This document shows, one piece after another, positions 25,253-34,257 of a stretch of DNA of 64,000 nucleotides. The position numbers were made by a program, and so were the translations under genes. Within the stretch, counting starts at the first letter, position 1; every line of letters begins with the position of its first letter. The notes beneath the pieces are model-generated. The model saw only the letters and a list, made by a program, of their open reading frames with translations. It had not been told where the DNA came from and ran no database searches. This DNA comes from an uncultured Clostridia bacterium (lineage in GTDB: Bacteria > Bacillota > Clostridia > Oscillospirales > Ruminococcaceae), in the NCBI GenBank assembly GCA_947168885.1, contig CAMVNQ010000002.1:186001-250000 (forward strand), given 5' to 3'.

Positions 25253-26986
25253 TTACCTTATTTCCGCTTCTGCCTTATTCCTTGCATAGCGCTGCTTAAG
25301 CATCTTCTTATTCTCATACATACGCTCATCGGCAAGCTTATGAACTTCCTTCAGCGACATATTAGAAGTCTGATCGCTCTGATAATAGGCAACACCGTAA
25401 GCTATCCTCAGATCAAATGGCTTATCGTCACTGTCGTTGAATTTATCTATGAGCTTGTTGAAGTTGTAGATAGCTTCCTCGCACTCGATAGGCGCGTGGT
25501 CGCTGAGTATGAGTGCAACGAACTCGTCGCCGCCGGTCCTGTAGCAATTCCCTATAACACCGAACGATTTATTAATTATGTCGGCGGCTGATTTTATGAG
25601 CAGGTCTCCGGCTTCATGACCTTTTGAGTCGTTAATGACCTTGAGGTTATTAACGTCGAACTGTACTATACCTACATAACGATGACCGAATTTCTTTGTC
25701 TCAAGCTCCTCGAACTGAGCCTTGAAGGCGGCTACGTTTCCGATACCGGTGTTTGCGTCCGTAAACGCGATCTTTCCTATACGTCCCGCCTGAACACCGA
25801 GTTTGATCTTATTCAGTATTTCCCCGAAGAACGCGATTAATGTGATCGCCATCATCGCAAACAGGCCGAATCTTGTGAAAAGCAGATCATCGCTGTTAAC
25901 GGAGAAGCTGAAGAATATAACTATATCTACTATTACACCGCCGATAAAGATAAATACGCCGATATAGTCCGCAGTCTGTCGTCTGAGATTCTTTGAACCT
26001 CTCGTCTTAAGCATGAACATAAGAAGTTCAACAATAACAACTATACCGCAAAGGACAGTAAACGAAAGGTAATATACGCTTACTTCGATAAGCGATATGA
26101 CACCCGTGCTGTTCAGGATAAGCACAGCCGGAAAAGCAAAACAAGAAAGTATGCAGGCTATTTTGACAGGATACACATGCTCTGTAACGAAGAACGTGTC
26201 TATAAACGCAAGGAAAGCGGGAAGTGCGGCAGAAAGGAAGATGCGTTGGCTGTTTTCGGCGTAAGCAACATTATCACATACTATATGTGCCCATGAAGTG
26301 TCGAATACAGCTCCGAGTGCAATCAGTATAAGGAAGATACCGAAATAAATACTGCTAAGATAATCATCGACCTTTTTACGGGTCGAAACTCCGAAAATAA
26401 CAAGCGCAATTCCCACAACGATAAAAATAACGCTTGAAATGACCGGCAGAATGTTTTCGCCGAGCAGTTTCTTTATTATTGCGCCTTCGGGACCAACAAG
26501 AATCTTATTGACACCGCATTGAGCCGAATAATCGGTATTATAGATAGAAAGGACAAGGTTACGGGTGCTCGACTTGGAAGGAAGACCGACCATTATGTAA
26601 TTATCAAAGCCCGAAATTCCCCTTGAACTTCCGTCTATGTCAGTGATATAAAGAGGTGAAGCATCGGCATATACATTTATAACAAGATTTCTGGAATGTA
26701 TGTAAAGCATATCACCTGCTTTAACATCAGAAAAGCTCTTATAGATTCTGAGCGGAGCATCGTCGGTATAATTGGATTTTGAATCTATCATACCGTTAAG
26801 TGACATTATTATCCCGCTGTCGTTCTTCCATTCTTCGGAAAAATCATTCAGCTCAATTACCTTTTTTTCTTCCATGCCACCGGTCTGGGGAGAGAAAAAG
26901 AACGTGATCGTGCTTATGAAAGCAAGAATAGCAAGCGAAATTATGATTATCGACATAACAACGTTAAGCTTTCCGCAGAATTTCAC
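25253..26986 (-). CDS. Membrane GGDEF-domain diguanylate cyclase
   Basis: Probable c-di-GMP synthase with an extracellular sensory region. The 577-residue product starts with a membrane helix (about 9-31). An extracellular segment of about 150 residues follows, then about seven or eight membrane helices (about 185-395, 7TMR-DISM-like layout) and a GGDEF domain. The intact active-site motif RTGGDEFVAL lies near 490. I see no RxxD inhibitory site just upstream of GGDEF, so product feedback may be lacking. No EAL domain is present. The start is a GTG with GGGAGG 8 bases ahead. The gene stands alone between its own promoter and terminator. Confidence 0.85.
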   Translation of the reverse strand: MKFCGKLNVVMSIIIISLAILAFISTITFFFSPQTGGMEEKKVIELNDFSEEWKNDSGIIMSLNGMIDSKSNYTDDAPLRIYKSFSDVKAGDMLYIHSRNLVINVYADASPLYITDIDGSSRGISGFDNYIMVGLPSKSSTRNLVLSIYNTDYSAQCGVNKILVGPEGAIIKKLLGENILPVISSVIFIVVGIALVIFGVSTRKKVDDYLSSIYFGIFLILIALGAVFDTSWAHIVCDNVAYAENSQRIFLSAALPAFLAFIDTFFVTEHVYPVKIACILSCFAFPAVLILNSTGVISLIEVSVYYLSFTVLCGIVVIVELLMFMLKTRGSKNLRRQTADYIGVFIFIGGVIVDIVIFFSFSVNSDDLLFTRFGLFAMMAITLIAFFGEILNKIKLGVQAGRIGKIAFTDANTGIGNVAAFKAQFEELETKKFGHRYVGIVQFDVNNLKVINDSKGHEAGDLLIKSAADIINKSFGVIGNCYRTGGDEFVALILSDHAPIECEEAIYNFNKLIDKFNDSDDKPFDLRIAYGVAYYQSDQTSNMSLKEVHKLADERMYENKKMLKQRYARNKAEAEIR

Positions 26987-27031
26987 GTTCTTCGCCTCCC
27001 TTCTTAGGAATTATCGCAAATCTATTATATT

Positions 27032-27060
27032 ATTCTACCATATTATACAAGAAAATGCAA
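27032..27060 (-). promoter_or_regulatory. Sigma-A promoter for the GGDEF gene
   Basis: On the minus strand, TTGCAT (27055-27060), 17 bases, TAGAAT (27032-27037), about 45 bases before the GTG start. A second TATAAT lies just downstream without a good -35 box. Confidence 0.6.
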
Positions 27061-27152
27061 GGCTGTTTTTTGATTTTTATACAATAAGCAACAATACACT
27101 TGTTAAAAATAGGTCAATATCACCTAAAACACTTTGTTTGCAGCGAACAGCC

Positions 27153-27803
27153 TTACACAGACTTTACAATATCGAAAATTTCCGACGGTTCTTTACATAT
27201 ATGATCGGCTCCGTTTTCACGAAGTTCATTCTCTTTCCTGAACCCCCAGAGAACGCCGGCGCTTGTCAGACCGGCATTCTTAGCGGTCTGCATATCTACA
27301 CCGCTGTCACCGACATATAATACATCACGCTTATCCGCACCGAGGTCAGAAAGCGCCCTTTCGACCCAGTACGGATCGGGCTTGTGAGGTGTGCCCGGAA
27401 GGCTCCCGTAAACTGCGGTGATCTTATCCCCGAAATATTTCCTTATAAGCTTTCCGGCAAAAACGTTGTCCTTGTTTGTAATTACGGCGGTTTTTACGCC
27501 GGTTTCATGCAGATCACATACAAGTTCTGTTATACCTTCATAAGGACGCGTCATATCCTCGCTGTGCGCACCGTAAAACTCCGAGAAAAGCTCATGCGCC
27601 CGCTCTTTCAGCTCTTTCGGGCTGTTTTCGGGCAATATCCGTTCTATAAGCTTCGGAATCCCGTTACCTACAAAATACTTGTACTGCTCAGTATCATAAG
27701 TCGGAAGCTTTAGCTGCTCCAACGCATAATTACCGGCGTTAGCAAGGTCGTCAATGGTATTAAGAAGAGTCCCGTCAAGATCAAAAAAAACAAATCCAAA
27801 CAT
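27153..27803 (-). CDS. HAD-family phosphatase, phosphoglycolate phosphatase type
   Basis: Cytoplasmic haloacid dehalogenase hydrolase of 216 residues. HAD motif I is FDLDGTLLNT (about 7-16) with nucleophile Asp8. Motif II is ITNKD near 108, the Lys of motif III is near 138 (HKPDPYW), and motif IV is GDSGVDM near 162-168. A helical cap lies between motifs I and II. The layout fits phosphoglycolate phosphatase Gph or pyrophosphatase PpaX; the substrate cannot be fixed. GGAG precedes the ATG by about 6 bases. It diverges from rlmA. Confidence 0.85.
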   Translation of the reverse strand: MFGFVFFDLDGTLLNTIDDLANAGNYALEQLKLPTYDTEQYKYFVGNGIPKLIERILPENSPKELKERAHELFSEFYGAHSEDMTRPYEGITELVCDLHETGVKTAVITNKDNVFAGKLIRKYFGDKITAVYGSLPGTPHKPDPYWVERALSDLGADKRDVLYVGDSGVDMQTAKNAGLTSAGVLWGFRKENELRENGADHICKEPSEIFDIVKSV

Positions 27804-27830
27804 CTTTTCTCCGTCCTGTCCGCCATTTTC

Positions 27831-27859
27831 TTGACAACAGGCGAACTGTATTATATAAT
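27831..27859 (+). promoter_or_regulatory. Consensus sigma-A promoter for rlmA
   Basis: TTGACA (27831-27836), 17 bases, TATAAT (27854-27859): both boxes and the spacing are perfect. The start codon follows about 30 bases after the -10 box. Confidence 0.88.
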
Positions 27860-27888
27860 ATATTCATCAAACCGAAAGAGTGTGAACT

Positions 27889-28701
27889 ATGGTAAATTTC
27901 ATCTGTCCCGTATGCAAAAACGAACTTATACAGCAGGATAAAAGCCTTAAATGCAGCACCGGTCACTGCTTTGACATATCGAAGAAAGGAACGGTCTGTC
28001 TGATTTTGTCGAACAAGGCTCATCACGGCGACGACAAAAGAATGGTCGCGGCACGAAAGAGTTTTCTTGACAAAGGATATTACGAGCCGCTCCATAAAGC
28101 CGTCCGCGAACTCGCCGCCAAGTATGCTCCGCGGGAATGCACCCTGCTCGACTGCGGCTGCGGAGAATGCAGCTATACCGCAGACATAAGCCGTGAGCTG
28201 CACAAGACCGGTATTTCCGCCGAAGTCATCGGCATCGACGTATCAAAAGAAGCCGTCAGCAGCGGAGCTTCACGCCATGCGGGTATAAAGCTTGCAGTCG
28301 CAAGTGTCTTCGACATCCCGCTTGCAGACAAGACCTGTGATATTGTCACTGCGCTGTTTTCGCCATTCTCCGGCAGCGAATATCTTCGTGTTCTCAAAGA
28401 CAGAGGCGTTTACATCACGGCTTTCCCGCTTGAAGACCACTTGTTTGAGCTTAAACAGGCTGTATATGAACAGCCCTACAAAAACAACGTGTCCCCGCTC
28501 GGGGTCGAAGGCTTTGAGCTTCTTGAAAGCGGCGAATGCCGTTTCAAAGCAGAGCTTTCGTCAAACGAGGACATTATTTCATTGTTCGAAATGACACCGT
28601 ACTGTTACAAGACATCTGCGTCAGACCGCGCTAAACTCGACAGCTTATCTTCGCTTTCGGTGACAGCAGCTTTCGGTATTGCCGCATACCGCAAAATTTA
28701 A
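27889..28701 (+). CDS. rlmA: 23S rRNA (guanine-N1)-methyltransferase RlmA
   Basis: SAM-dependent methylation of a guanine in 23S rRNA helix 35 (G745 in RlmA-I, G748 in RlmA-II enzymes such as TlrB, which confers tylosin resistance). The 270-residue protein opens with a zinc finger (CPVC at 5-8, then Cys and His near 22-26) and the segment KRMVAARKSFLDKGYYEPL. The SAM loop LLDCGCGECSYT follows near 86-97. Which guanine is methylated cannot be told from motifs. The gene is isolated, driven by a consensus promoter, and its stop overlaps the stop of the convergent GH25 gene. Confidence 0.9.
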   Translation: MVNFICPVCKNELIQQDKSLKCSTGHCFDISKKGTVCLILSNKAHHGDDKRMVAARKSFLDKGYYEPLHKAVRELAAKYAPRECTLLDCGCGECSYTADISRELHKTGISAEVIGIDVSKEAVSSGASRHAGIKLAVASVFDIPLADKTCDIVTALFSPFSGSEYLRVLKDRGVYITAFPLEDHLFELKQAVYEQPYKNNVSPLGVEGFELLESGECRFKAELSSNEDIISLFEMTPYCYKTSASDRAKLDSLSSLSVTAAFGIAAYRKI

Positions 28702-30140
28702 CGTATCATCGCTATATCGAGATCAACATCGCCCTCAATCCCGTCAACCTTGCCGAAGCCGTACTGCCACATATCAAAATCGTAATAATATGTAAGATCT
28801 GTATTATACAGCGCGAGCCACACCGGATAATCGGCGAACTTTCTCATATCATACTTGATGTAAGCCATTTTCTTATTGGTGTAGATCATAGCCTCATATC
28901 CCGCATCACGTATAGTCTCACAGAATGCCACGGCGCAAAGGGTCAAAGTACCCGGCATTATATCCTCGGTACGCGGCGGAGAATCGGAAGTCGAAGCATC
29001 GACCGGCTCCCAGTCAAAAACTATCGGATATTCGAGTTTTCTGTCACCGAGCTGTTCAAGGACGAATTTCGCTTCCTCCACGGCTTCTTCAACGCTTATT
29101 GCCTGCGAGTAGAAGTAAACTCCTATGTCAAGACCTGCTTTCCGCGCACCATCATAATTCTGGAAGAATTTATCATCTATCTTGATGTTTCCTTCCTCGC
29201 CATAGCCGCGCACACCTATGCGAAGTATGGCGAACTCAACACCGTCGGAACGTACCGCATCCCAGTCAATGTCGCCCTGATACGATGAAACATCGATGCC
29301 GAAGTACGACGAGACTTCGCCGTCAACGACATATTCCATACGATAATCGTTATCTACATGAAAATTCTCTTTTATGTACGAATGAGGCTTTACTCCGGCG
29401 ATAATCGGTACCCATGAATAACCGACATACGAATCATACAGAAGCAGCTTTCCTTTTTCTATATTTACATAATCCTCAGATTCAGGAACAGCAGGTTCTG
29501 TAAGCTCTTCTTCCTCGATACGGCTCATCGCATCAACGTACTCGTCCTCTTCCTTCTCCGGAACAGATGCGGAATTCGCGCTGTCTTCAAGTTTTGATAT
29601 ACGGTGCTGGTTGAGTCCCATGTTCGTTTCGAGCTTTTTCAGGTACGCATAGCCGGTAAATATTCCCGCAGCAACAGCACACAGTGTGAACATTGAGATG
29701 ACAGTATTAACAACAAATATCCTGTTTATCTTTACATTCTGCTTTGTATCCTGATAATCCGACGTATTTTCATATACAGCGATTGCTTTCATTCCCGATG
29801 TTTTAACAGAACTCTGTACATTTTCTGCCGCAGTATGAACATCTTCCGACTTTGAAGAAGCAGAGACAACATTCTGTTCCGGTGCCGACGGTCTTACACG
29901 CGGAAGTTCAGACGTATAGTCGCGGTAAAGATCCTTGTCATCAACCGGCTCATCATCACTTTCGTCATAAGTGTACATATCTTCCGGAACTATATCTTCC
30001 TCATTATCCGGCATCATATCATCATCGGCTTCACCTGGCTCTTCGGTGACATCATCCTCAAGATCATCGAGAGATACGGGTGCATCGAGAACGGGATCGG
30101 CTTCTTCAGGCGAGATCGCATTGTTAAGGTTATCTTCCAT
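28698..30140 (-). CDS. Membrane-anchored GH25 muramidase (lysozyme) with acidic cytoplasmic tail
   Basis: Peptidoglycan-cleaving GH25 domain on the outer face of a type II membrane protein. The ATG at 30140 (GGGGG about 7 bases upstream) gives 480 residues. Residues 1-75 are extremely acidic and 76-140 are low complexity. A single membrane helix spans about 141-165, with a short possible coiled coil after it. The GH25 fold covers about 280-480, with GIDVSSYQG (Asp283) and the catalytic pair in FDWEP (Asp376, Glu378). An upstream in-frame start at 30173 would overlap the exchanger gene. It is 19 bases downstream of the Na+/Ca2+ exchanger gene, probably one operon. A role in wall remodelling at the membrane is likely. 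Confidence 0.85.
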   Translation of the reverse strand: MEDNLNNAISPEEADPVLDAPVSLDDLEDDVTEEPGEADDDMMPDNEEDIVPEDMYTYDESDDEPVDDKDLYRDYTSELPRVRPSAPEQNVVSASSKSEDVHTAAENVQSSVKTSGMKAIAVYENTSDYQDTKQNVKINRIFVVNTVISMFTLCAVAAGIFTGYAYLKKLETNMGLNQHRISKLEDSANSASVPEKEEDEYVDAMSRIEEEELTEPAVPESEDYVNIEKGKLLLYDSYVGYSWVPIIAGVKPHSYIKENFHVDNDYRMEYVVDGEVSSYFGIDVSSYQGDIDWDAVRSDGVEFAILRIGVRGYGEEGNIKIDDKFFQNYDGARKAGLDIGVYFYSQAISVEEAVEEAKFVLEQLGDRKLEYPIVFDWEPVDASTSDSPPRTEDIMPGTLTLCAVAFCETIRDAGYEAMIYTNKKMAYIKYDMRKFADYPVWLALYNTDLTYYYDFDMWQYGFGKVDGIEGDVDLDIAMIR

Positions 30141-30159
30141 TAAAATACCCCCACGGTTA

Positions 30160-31188
30160 TCAGGCATTGGCAAAGATCATCGGCTGTAACAGCAGATATA
30201 CAAAATACGCGGCATAGCACAGTATCATTATGATGCCGCCTGCTCTTCCGAGCTTTCTGTCCTTGAGTACACAGAGCCAAAGCAGAACAGCGGAAAAAAT
30301 TGCAACTATCGCGTCTATTATGAACACCGGCTGAAAACCGATAGGGTTGGGTGATACAAGACCGGCAAGTCCGAGAACGAACAGGATATTGAAGATGTTG
30401 CTTCCGATTATGTTTCCGATAGCTATGTCCGCAGCGTTCTTCTTTGCTGCGGTTATGCACGTTACGAGCTCCGGAAGCGACGTACCGAATGCGACGATCG
30501 TGAGTCCGATAAGACGCGAGTCAACACCGATAGCTTCGGCTATCTTTGTGGCACCGGTAACGGTGAAATCGCTTCCGAACACGATCATGGCAAGTCCGAG
30601 AAGTATGAACAGTATCATCTTGGGCACGGTATCCTTTTCCGTGAGCGGTGCTATCTCGTCTTCACCGCCGCCCTCGCCCTTCTTTGCGAGGATTATCAGA
30701 TATACGAAGAACGCAACAAATAAACCGACAAGAACAAGCGCATCGAAGAACGATACATCACCGTCAAGTCCGAGAAGAAGCAGAACAACCGTAATCAGCA
30801 CTACAAACGGTATTTCATACATAAATGTTGTCTTTTTTACGGGAAGAACCGCGAAAAGCGCCGAAATACCAAGTATTATCAGGATATTCATGATATTGCT
30901 TCCGATAACGTTGCCGACAGCAATACCCGCGTTGCCCTGACAGGACGAAGTGATGCTTATAGCTGCCTCCGGTGCGCTCGTACCGAACGCGACTATCGTA
31001 AGGCCGATAACGATAAGCGGGACTTTAAGTTTTACCGCGACCTTTGAAGCTCCGTCAACGAACATATCCGCACCTTTTATGAGCATAACAAAGCCCGCAA
31101 CGAGGAATACTACCGAAAGAAGAATAACGATGAAACCGCCGCCTGTAGCGGTTTCTACCAAATCCATAAGAATATTTGAGATCTCCAT
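30160..31188 (-). CDS. CaCA-family Na+/Ca2+ antiporter (YrbG type)
   Basis: Integral membrane exchanger of 342 residues with two homologous halves of about five helices each. Each half has the alpha-repeat signature: VIVAFGTSAPE near 63-73 with NVIGSNIMNI near 92, and TIVAFGTSLPELV near 230 with NIIGSNIFNI near 258. An acidic cytoplasmic loop with GEGGGEDE separates the halves near 170-185. Such proteins exchange Ca2+ (or K+) for Na+ or H+. The ATG at 31188 is preceded by a perfect AAGGAG 6 bases away; an upstream start at 31221 is rejected. The GH25 gene follows closely. Confidence 0.92.
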   Translation of the reverse strand: MEISNILMDLVETATGGGFIVILLSVVFLVAGFVMLIKGADMFVDGASKVAVKLKVPLIVIGLTIVAFGTSAPEAAISITSSCQGNAGIAVGNVIGSNIMNILIILGISALFAVLPVKKTTFMYEIPFVVLITVVLLLLGLDGDVSFFDALVLVGLFVAFFVYLIILAKKGEGGGEDEIAPLTEKDTVPKMILFILLGLAMIVFGSDFTVTGATKIAEAIGVDSRLIGLTIVAFGTSLPELVTCITAAKKNAADIAIGNIIGSNIFNILFVLGLAGLVSPNPIGFQPVFIIDAIVAIFSAVLLWLCVLKDRKLGRAGGIIMILCYAAYFVYLLLQPMIFANA

Positions 31189-31231
31189 TTTTGTCTCCTT
31201 ATCTATGTATCTGAATCTCATACATATTTTT

Positions 31232-31260
31232 ATTATACATTTTTACCTCACTTTTGTCAA
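31232..31260 (-). promoter_or_regulatory. Sigma-A promoter for the exchanger-GH25 operon
   Basis: On the minus strand, TTGACA (31255-31260), 17 bases, TATAAT (31232-31237): full consensus. Confidence 0.85.
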
Positions 31261-31303
31261 CACAACTTCAATTAATTTTAAATGTAAATGTTGACAAAAA
31301 AAC

Positions 31304-31332
31304 TTGAAAAATAATGAAAAATATGATATAAT
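31304..31332 (+). promoter_or_regulatory. Sigma-A promoter for cls-nth
   Basis: TTGAAA (31304-31309), 17 bases, TATAAT (31327-31332). It is back to back with the exchanger promoter, the two -35 boxes about 45 bases apart. Confidence 0.8.
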
Positions 31333-31382
31333 AAGTTTTTAATAGTATAGAACAACTGCGCACACGAAAGGGGAAGATAGTT

Positions 31383-32906
31383 TTGGGTAAGCTCGGCAAG
31401 ATACTTTCAAGCAGGCTTTTTATCGTCAGCATCCTTATATTTATCCAGATAGCTATCATTGTCCTGCCCATGTTCTTCCTGTCGGCGTACTATGTGCCGT
31501 TATTCCTTTTGTTTCAGGCGTTGAGCTTTCTCGTCTCCATAAACATAGTTAACAGGAACAATAATCCTGATTTCAAGATCGCCTGGATATTCCCTGTTCT
31601 GTGCTTCCCTGTCGGCGGAGCTCTGCTGTATATTATGTTCGGGCGCACACACCTCAACAAGAAGAATACCAAAAAGCTCCGCGACGCAGTAGAGAGCTCT
31701 TCCGGCATAATACTTCCCGATATTGAGCTTCTCAATATGATCGGTGAAAAAAACGCTCATATCAAACGTGAGGCAAGCTATATCATAAACAATTCCCGAA
31801 GCAACATCTACGCGTTCACGGAGACAGAGTTCCTTAACCCCGGTGCACTTTTCTTTGACGACCTTATACTTGAACTCCGCAAGGCAGAGAAATATATCTT
31901 CCTTGAATACTTCATAATCGGCGACGGTGAGATGTGGCGGCAGATATTCAATATTCTTAAGGATAAAGTCGCCGAAGGAGTCGAAGTCCGGCTTATGTAC
32001 GATGACATCGGAACCATAAACCTTCTCCCTGTCAACTTTCCCGAAATGATGCAGTCTTACGGCATCAAGACACTCGTTTTTAATCCCTACAAGCCTTCCC
32101 TTGACCGCTTCATGAACTATCGCGACCACCGCAAATTCGCGATAATAGACGGAAAGGTAGCCTTCACAGGCGGCATCAACATTGCGGACGAGTACATCAA
32201 CCGCAAGGAACGCTTCGGCTATTGGGAGGATTCCTGCGTAAAACTAAACGGTGACGCGGTAAGAAAAGTAGTTGTTCTTTATCTCGAAATGTGGACGTTT
32301 GTTACCGGCGAAAAGCAGGATTACGAGAAATACGCAATAAAATACCAGTCTAAGAACGACGGCTTCGTGATACCGTTTTCCGATGAGCCGCTTTTCCGCG
32401 GACTGATCCACGAAAACGCCTACATCAACGTTATCGACAACGCAAAGAAATATGTCTATATCTGCACACCTTATCTTATTCTCGATGAAGTGATGGAAAA
32501 CGCGCTTATCCGCGCGGCGAAAAGCGGAGTAGATATAAAGATAATCACGCCGCACATTCCGGACAAGAAGATAATTTTTGAGATGACGAGAGCGAACTAT
32601 GAGCGACTGATAGACTGCGGTGTCGAAATATATGAATTCGTTCCCGGTTTCATCCACACGAAAATGATCATAAGTGATGATCTCACAGCCATAGTTGGTA
32701 CCTGTAACTTCGATTACAGAAGCTTTTATCTTCATTTCGAGAACGGCGTCTGGATGTACAAGAGCAAGGCCGTCGAGCAGGCAAGCGATTCCTTCAGAAA
32801 CTCACTTTCCGTTTCAAAGCGTATAACCCCCGAATTCTGCAAGAATATTTCCTTTGAAAGACGACTTATAAGATCTCTTATCAAAGTACTCTCACCGCTG
32901 CTTTAA
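31383..32906 (+). CDS. cls: Cardiolipin synthase
   Basis: Membrane phospholipase-D-type enzyme joining two phosphatidylglycerols to cardiolipin plus glycerol. The 507-residue protein has two N-terminal membrane helices (about 10-60), a linker, then two PLD domains. Their HKD motifs are HRKFAIIDGKVAFTGG near 248 and HTKMIISDDLTAIVGT near 424. The start is a TTG with AAAGGGG about 10 bases upstream; no ATG occurs before the helices. nth follows 9 bases later and is probably co-transcribed. Confidence 0.93.
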   Translation: MGKLGKILSSRLFIVSILIFIQIAIIVLPMFFLSAYYVPLFLLFQALSFLVSINIVNRNNNPDFKIAWIFPVLCFPVGGALLYIMFGRTHLNKKNTKKLRDAVESSSGIILPDIELLNMIGEKNAHIKREASYIINNSRSNIYAFTETEFLNPGALFFDDLILELRKAEKYIFLEYFIIGDGEMWRQIFNILKDKVAEGVEVRLMYDDIGTINLLPVNFPEMMQSYGIKTLVFNPYKPSLDRFMNYRDHRKFAIIDGKVAFTGGINIADEYINRKERFGYWEDSCVKLNGDAVRKVVVLYLEMWTFVTGEKQDYEKYAIKYQSKNDGFVIPFSDEPLFRGLIHENAYINVIDNAKKYVYICTPYLILDEVMENALIRAAKSGVDIKIITPHIPDKKIIFEMTRANYERLIDCGVEIYEFVPGFIHTKMIISDDLTAIVGTCNFDYRSFYLHFENGVWMYKSKAVEQASDSFRNSLSVSKRITPEFCKNISFERRLIRSLIKVLSPLL

Positions 32907-32915
32907 GGAGTAGAA

Positions 32916-33548
32916 ATGACAAAGAAACAACGTGCCGCAGAAGTAATACGGCTTCTTAAATCGGAATATCCGACGGTAAAATGCGCTCTCGTCTATGAAA
33001 AGCCACACGAGCTTCTTATCGCGACCCGCCTTTCCGCACAGTGTACCGACAAACGCGTCAACATGGTAACTCCGGCTCTGTTTGACCGCTTTCCGGACAT
33101 TGACGCATTTGCTGACGCAGATGTTTCCGAGATCGAAGAATACATCAAGAGCTGCGGACTTTATCATACGAAAGCAAGCGACATTTCTGCAATGTGCAAA
33201 GACCTTCGCGACCGATTCGGAGGTATCGTTCCGGACACAATAGATGAGCTTACAACGCTCGCGGGGGTAGGCAGAAAGACCGCAAACCTCATAGTCGGCG
33301 ACCTTTACGGCAAGCCTGCTCTCGTGTGTGATACTCACGTAATACGGCTGACGAATCTTATCGGGCTCACCGACACAAAAGATGCTGGCAAGGTCGAGAA
33401 GGAACTTGCCGCGGTCGTACCGCCGGAAGAAGGTCTGAACTTATGTCATCGCCTCGTCTGGCACGGACGGCTCGTCTGCATAGCACGCCGGCCGAAATGC
33501 GAAGAATGCTGTCTGAAAGATATTTGCAAGAATGTGACAAACAAATAA
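32916..33548 (+). CDS. nth: Endonuclease III
   Basis: DNA glycosylase/AP lyase that removes oxidised pyrimidines in base-excision repair. The 210-residue protein carries the helix-hairpin-helix LAGVGRKTANLIVG (about 115-128), with catalytic Lys121 and Asp139 (VCDTHV). A C-terminal [4Fe-4S] cluster motif of the form C-x6-C-x2-C-x5-C is seen in CIARRPKCEECCLKDIC. A ribosome site AAGGAG lies in the 9-base gap after cls. Confidence 0.96.
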   Translation: MTKKQRAAEVIRLLKSEYPTVKCALVYEKPHELLIATRLSAQCTDKRVNMVTPALFDRFPDIDAFADADVSEIEEYIKSCGLYHTKASDISAMCKDLRDRFGGIVPDTIDELTTLAGVGRKTANLIVGDLYGKPALVCDTHVIRLTNLIGLTDTKDAGKVEKELAAVVPPEEGLNLCHRLVWHGRLVCIARRPKCEECCLKDICKNVTNK

Positions 33549-33563
33549 AAATACATATTTCTA

Positions 33564-33592
33564 TTGCTTTTTTTCACGATCTGTGATATAAT
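33564..33592 (+). promoter_or_regulatory. Sigma-A promoter for the HTH-cupin regulator operon
   Basis: TTGCTT (33564-33569), 17 bases, TATAAT (33587-33592) preceded by TGTGA. It resembles the rpsT promoter in both boxes. Confidence 0.7.
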
Positions 33593-33658
33593 TTATTGAT
33601 ACAGCATTGCTTAAAAGCGCTGCAAAATATACTTGGTATTTCATAAGGAGGTTTTTGT

Positions 33659-34213
33659 ATGAAGTATGACATCAAAGAAGTGTCCTCAAGACTCAGAGCC
33701 ACAAGAGAGTCACTTGAAATCTCAACAAAGGATATGGCGGCTTCCGCACGAATTACGGAGCAGGAATATATTGCGTACGAGTCCGGTGAAAAAGACCTTT
33801 CCCTTTCTGTACTCAACGCCTGTGCCGAAGCTATGGGGATAGAGATGATCGAACTTCTTACCGGTACCTCCCCTACCCTTGCCACTTACTCTCTCGTCAG
33901 AAAAGGCGAAGGACTTCCGATCGAAAGACGTATAGGATTTACCTATCAGCACATGGCTTACCTCTTCAAAAACAAAAAGATCGAGCCTATCATGGTACAC
34001 GCGCCTTTTGAGCCTGACCAGAGCAAGCCGATCGCTATGTCGGTGCATGAAGGTCAGGAAATGAACCTTATCATCAAAGGTAAACTCAAGTTCGTGATAA
34101 ACAACAATACAGAGATACTTAACGAGGGCGACTGCGTTTATTTCGACAGCTCAAACCCTCACGGAATGATAGCCATAGAAGGAGACTGTGATTTTCTCGC
34201 TATACTGATATGA
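33659..34213 (+). CDS. XRE-family HTH regulator with cupin domain
   Basis: The 184-residue protein has an N-terminal Xre-type helix-turn-helix (about 6-62, with STKDMAASARITEQEYIAYESG) and a C-terminal cupin barrel (about 105-182, with MSVHEGQEMNLIIKGKL and GDCVYFDSSNPHG). Such fusions (PuuR/SutR-like) usually sense a small metabolite in the cupin and control neighbouring catabolic genes. Only some classical cupin metal ligands are visible. A ribosome site AAGGAGG precedes the ATG. The next gene, an acyl-CoA synthetase, starts 44 bases later, so local control is likely; this is inference from position. Confidence 0.87.
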   Translation: MKYDIKEVSSRLRATRESLEISTKDMAASARITEQEYIAYESGEKDLSLSVLNACAEAMGIEMIELLTGTSPTLATYSLVRKGEGLPIERRIGFTYQHMAYLFKNKKIEPIMVHAPFEPDQSKPIAMSVHEGQEMNLIIKGKLKFVINNNTEILNEGDCVYFDSSNPHGMIAIEGDCDFLAILI

Positions 34214-34257
34214 TGTGCAGATCATCAAAGTGTAAATATTGAAAGGACAACATTCAG

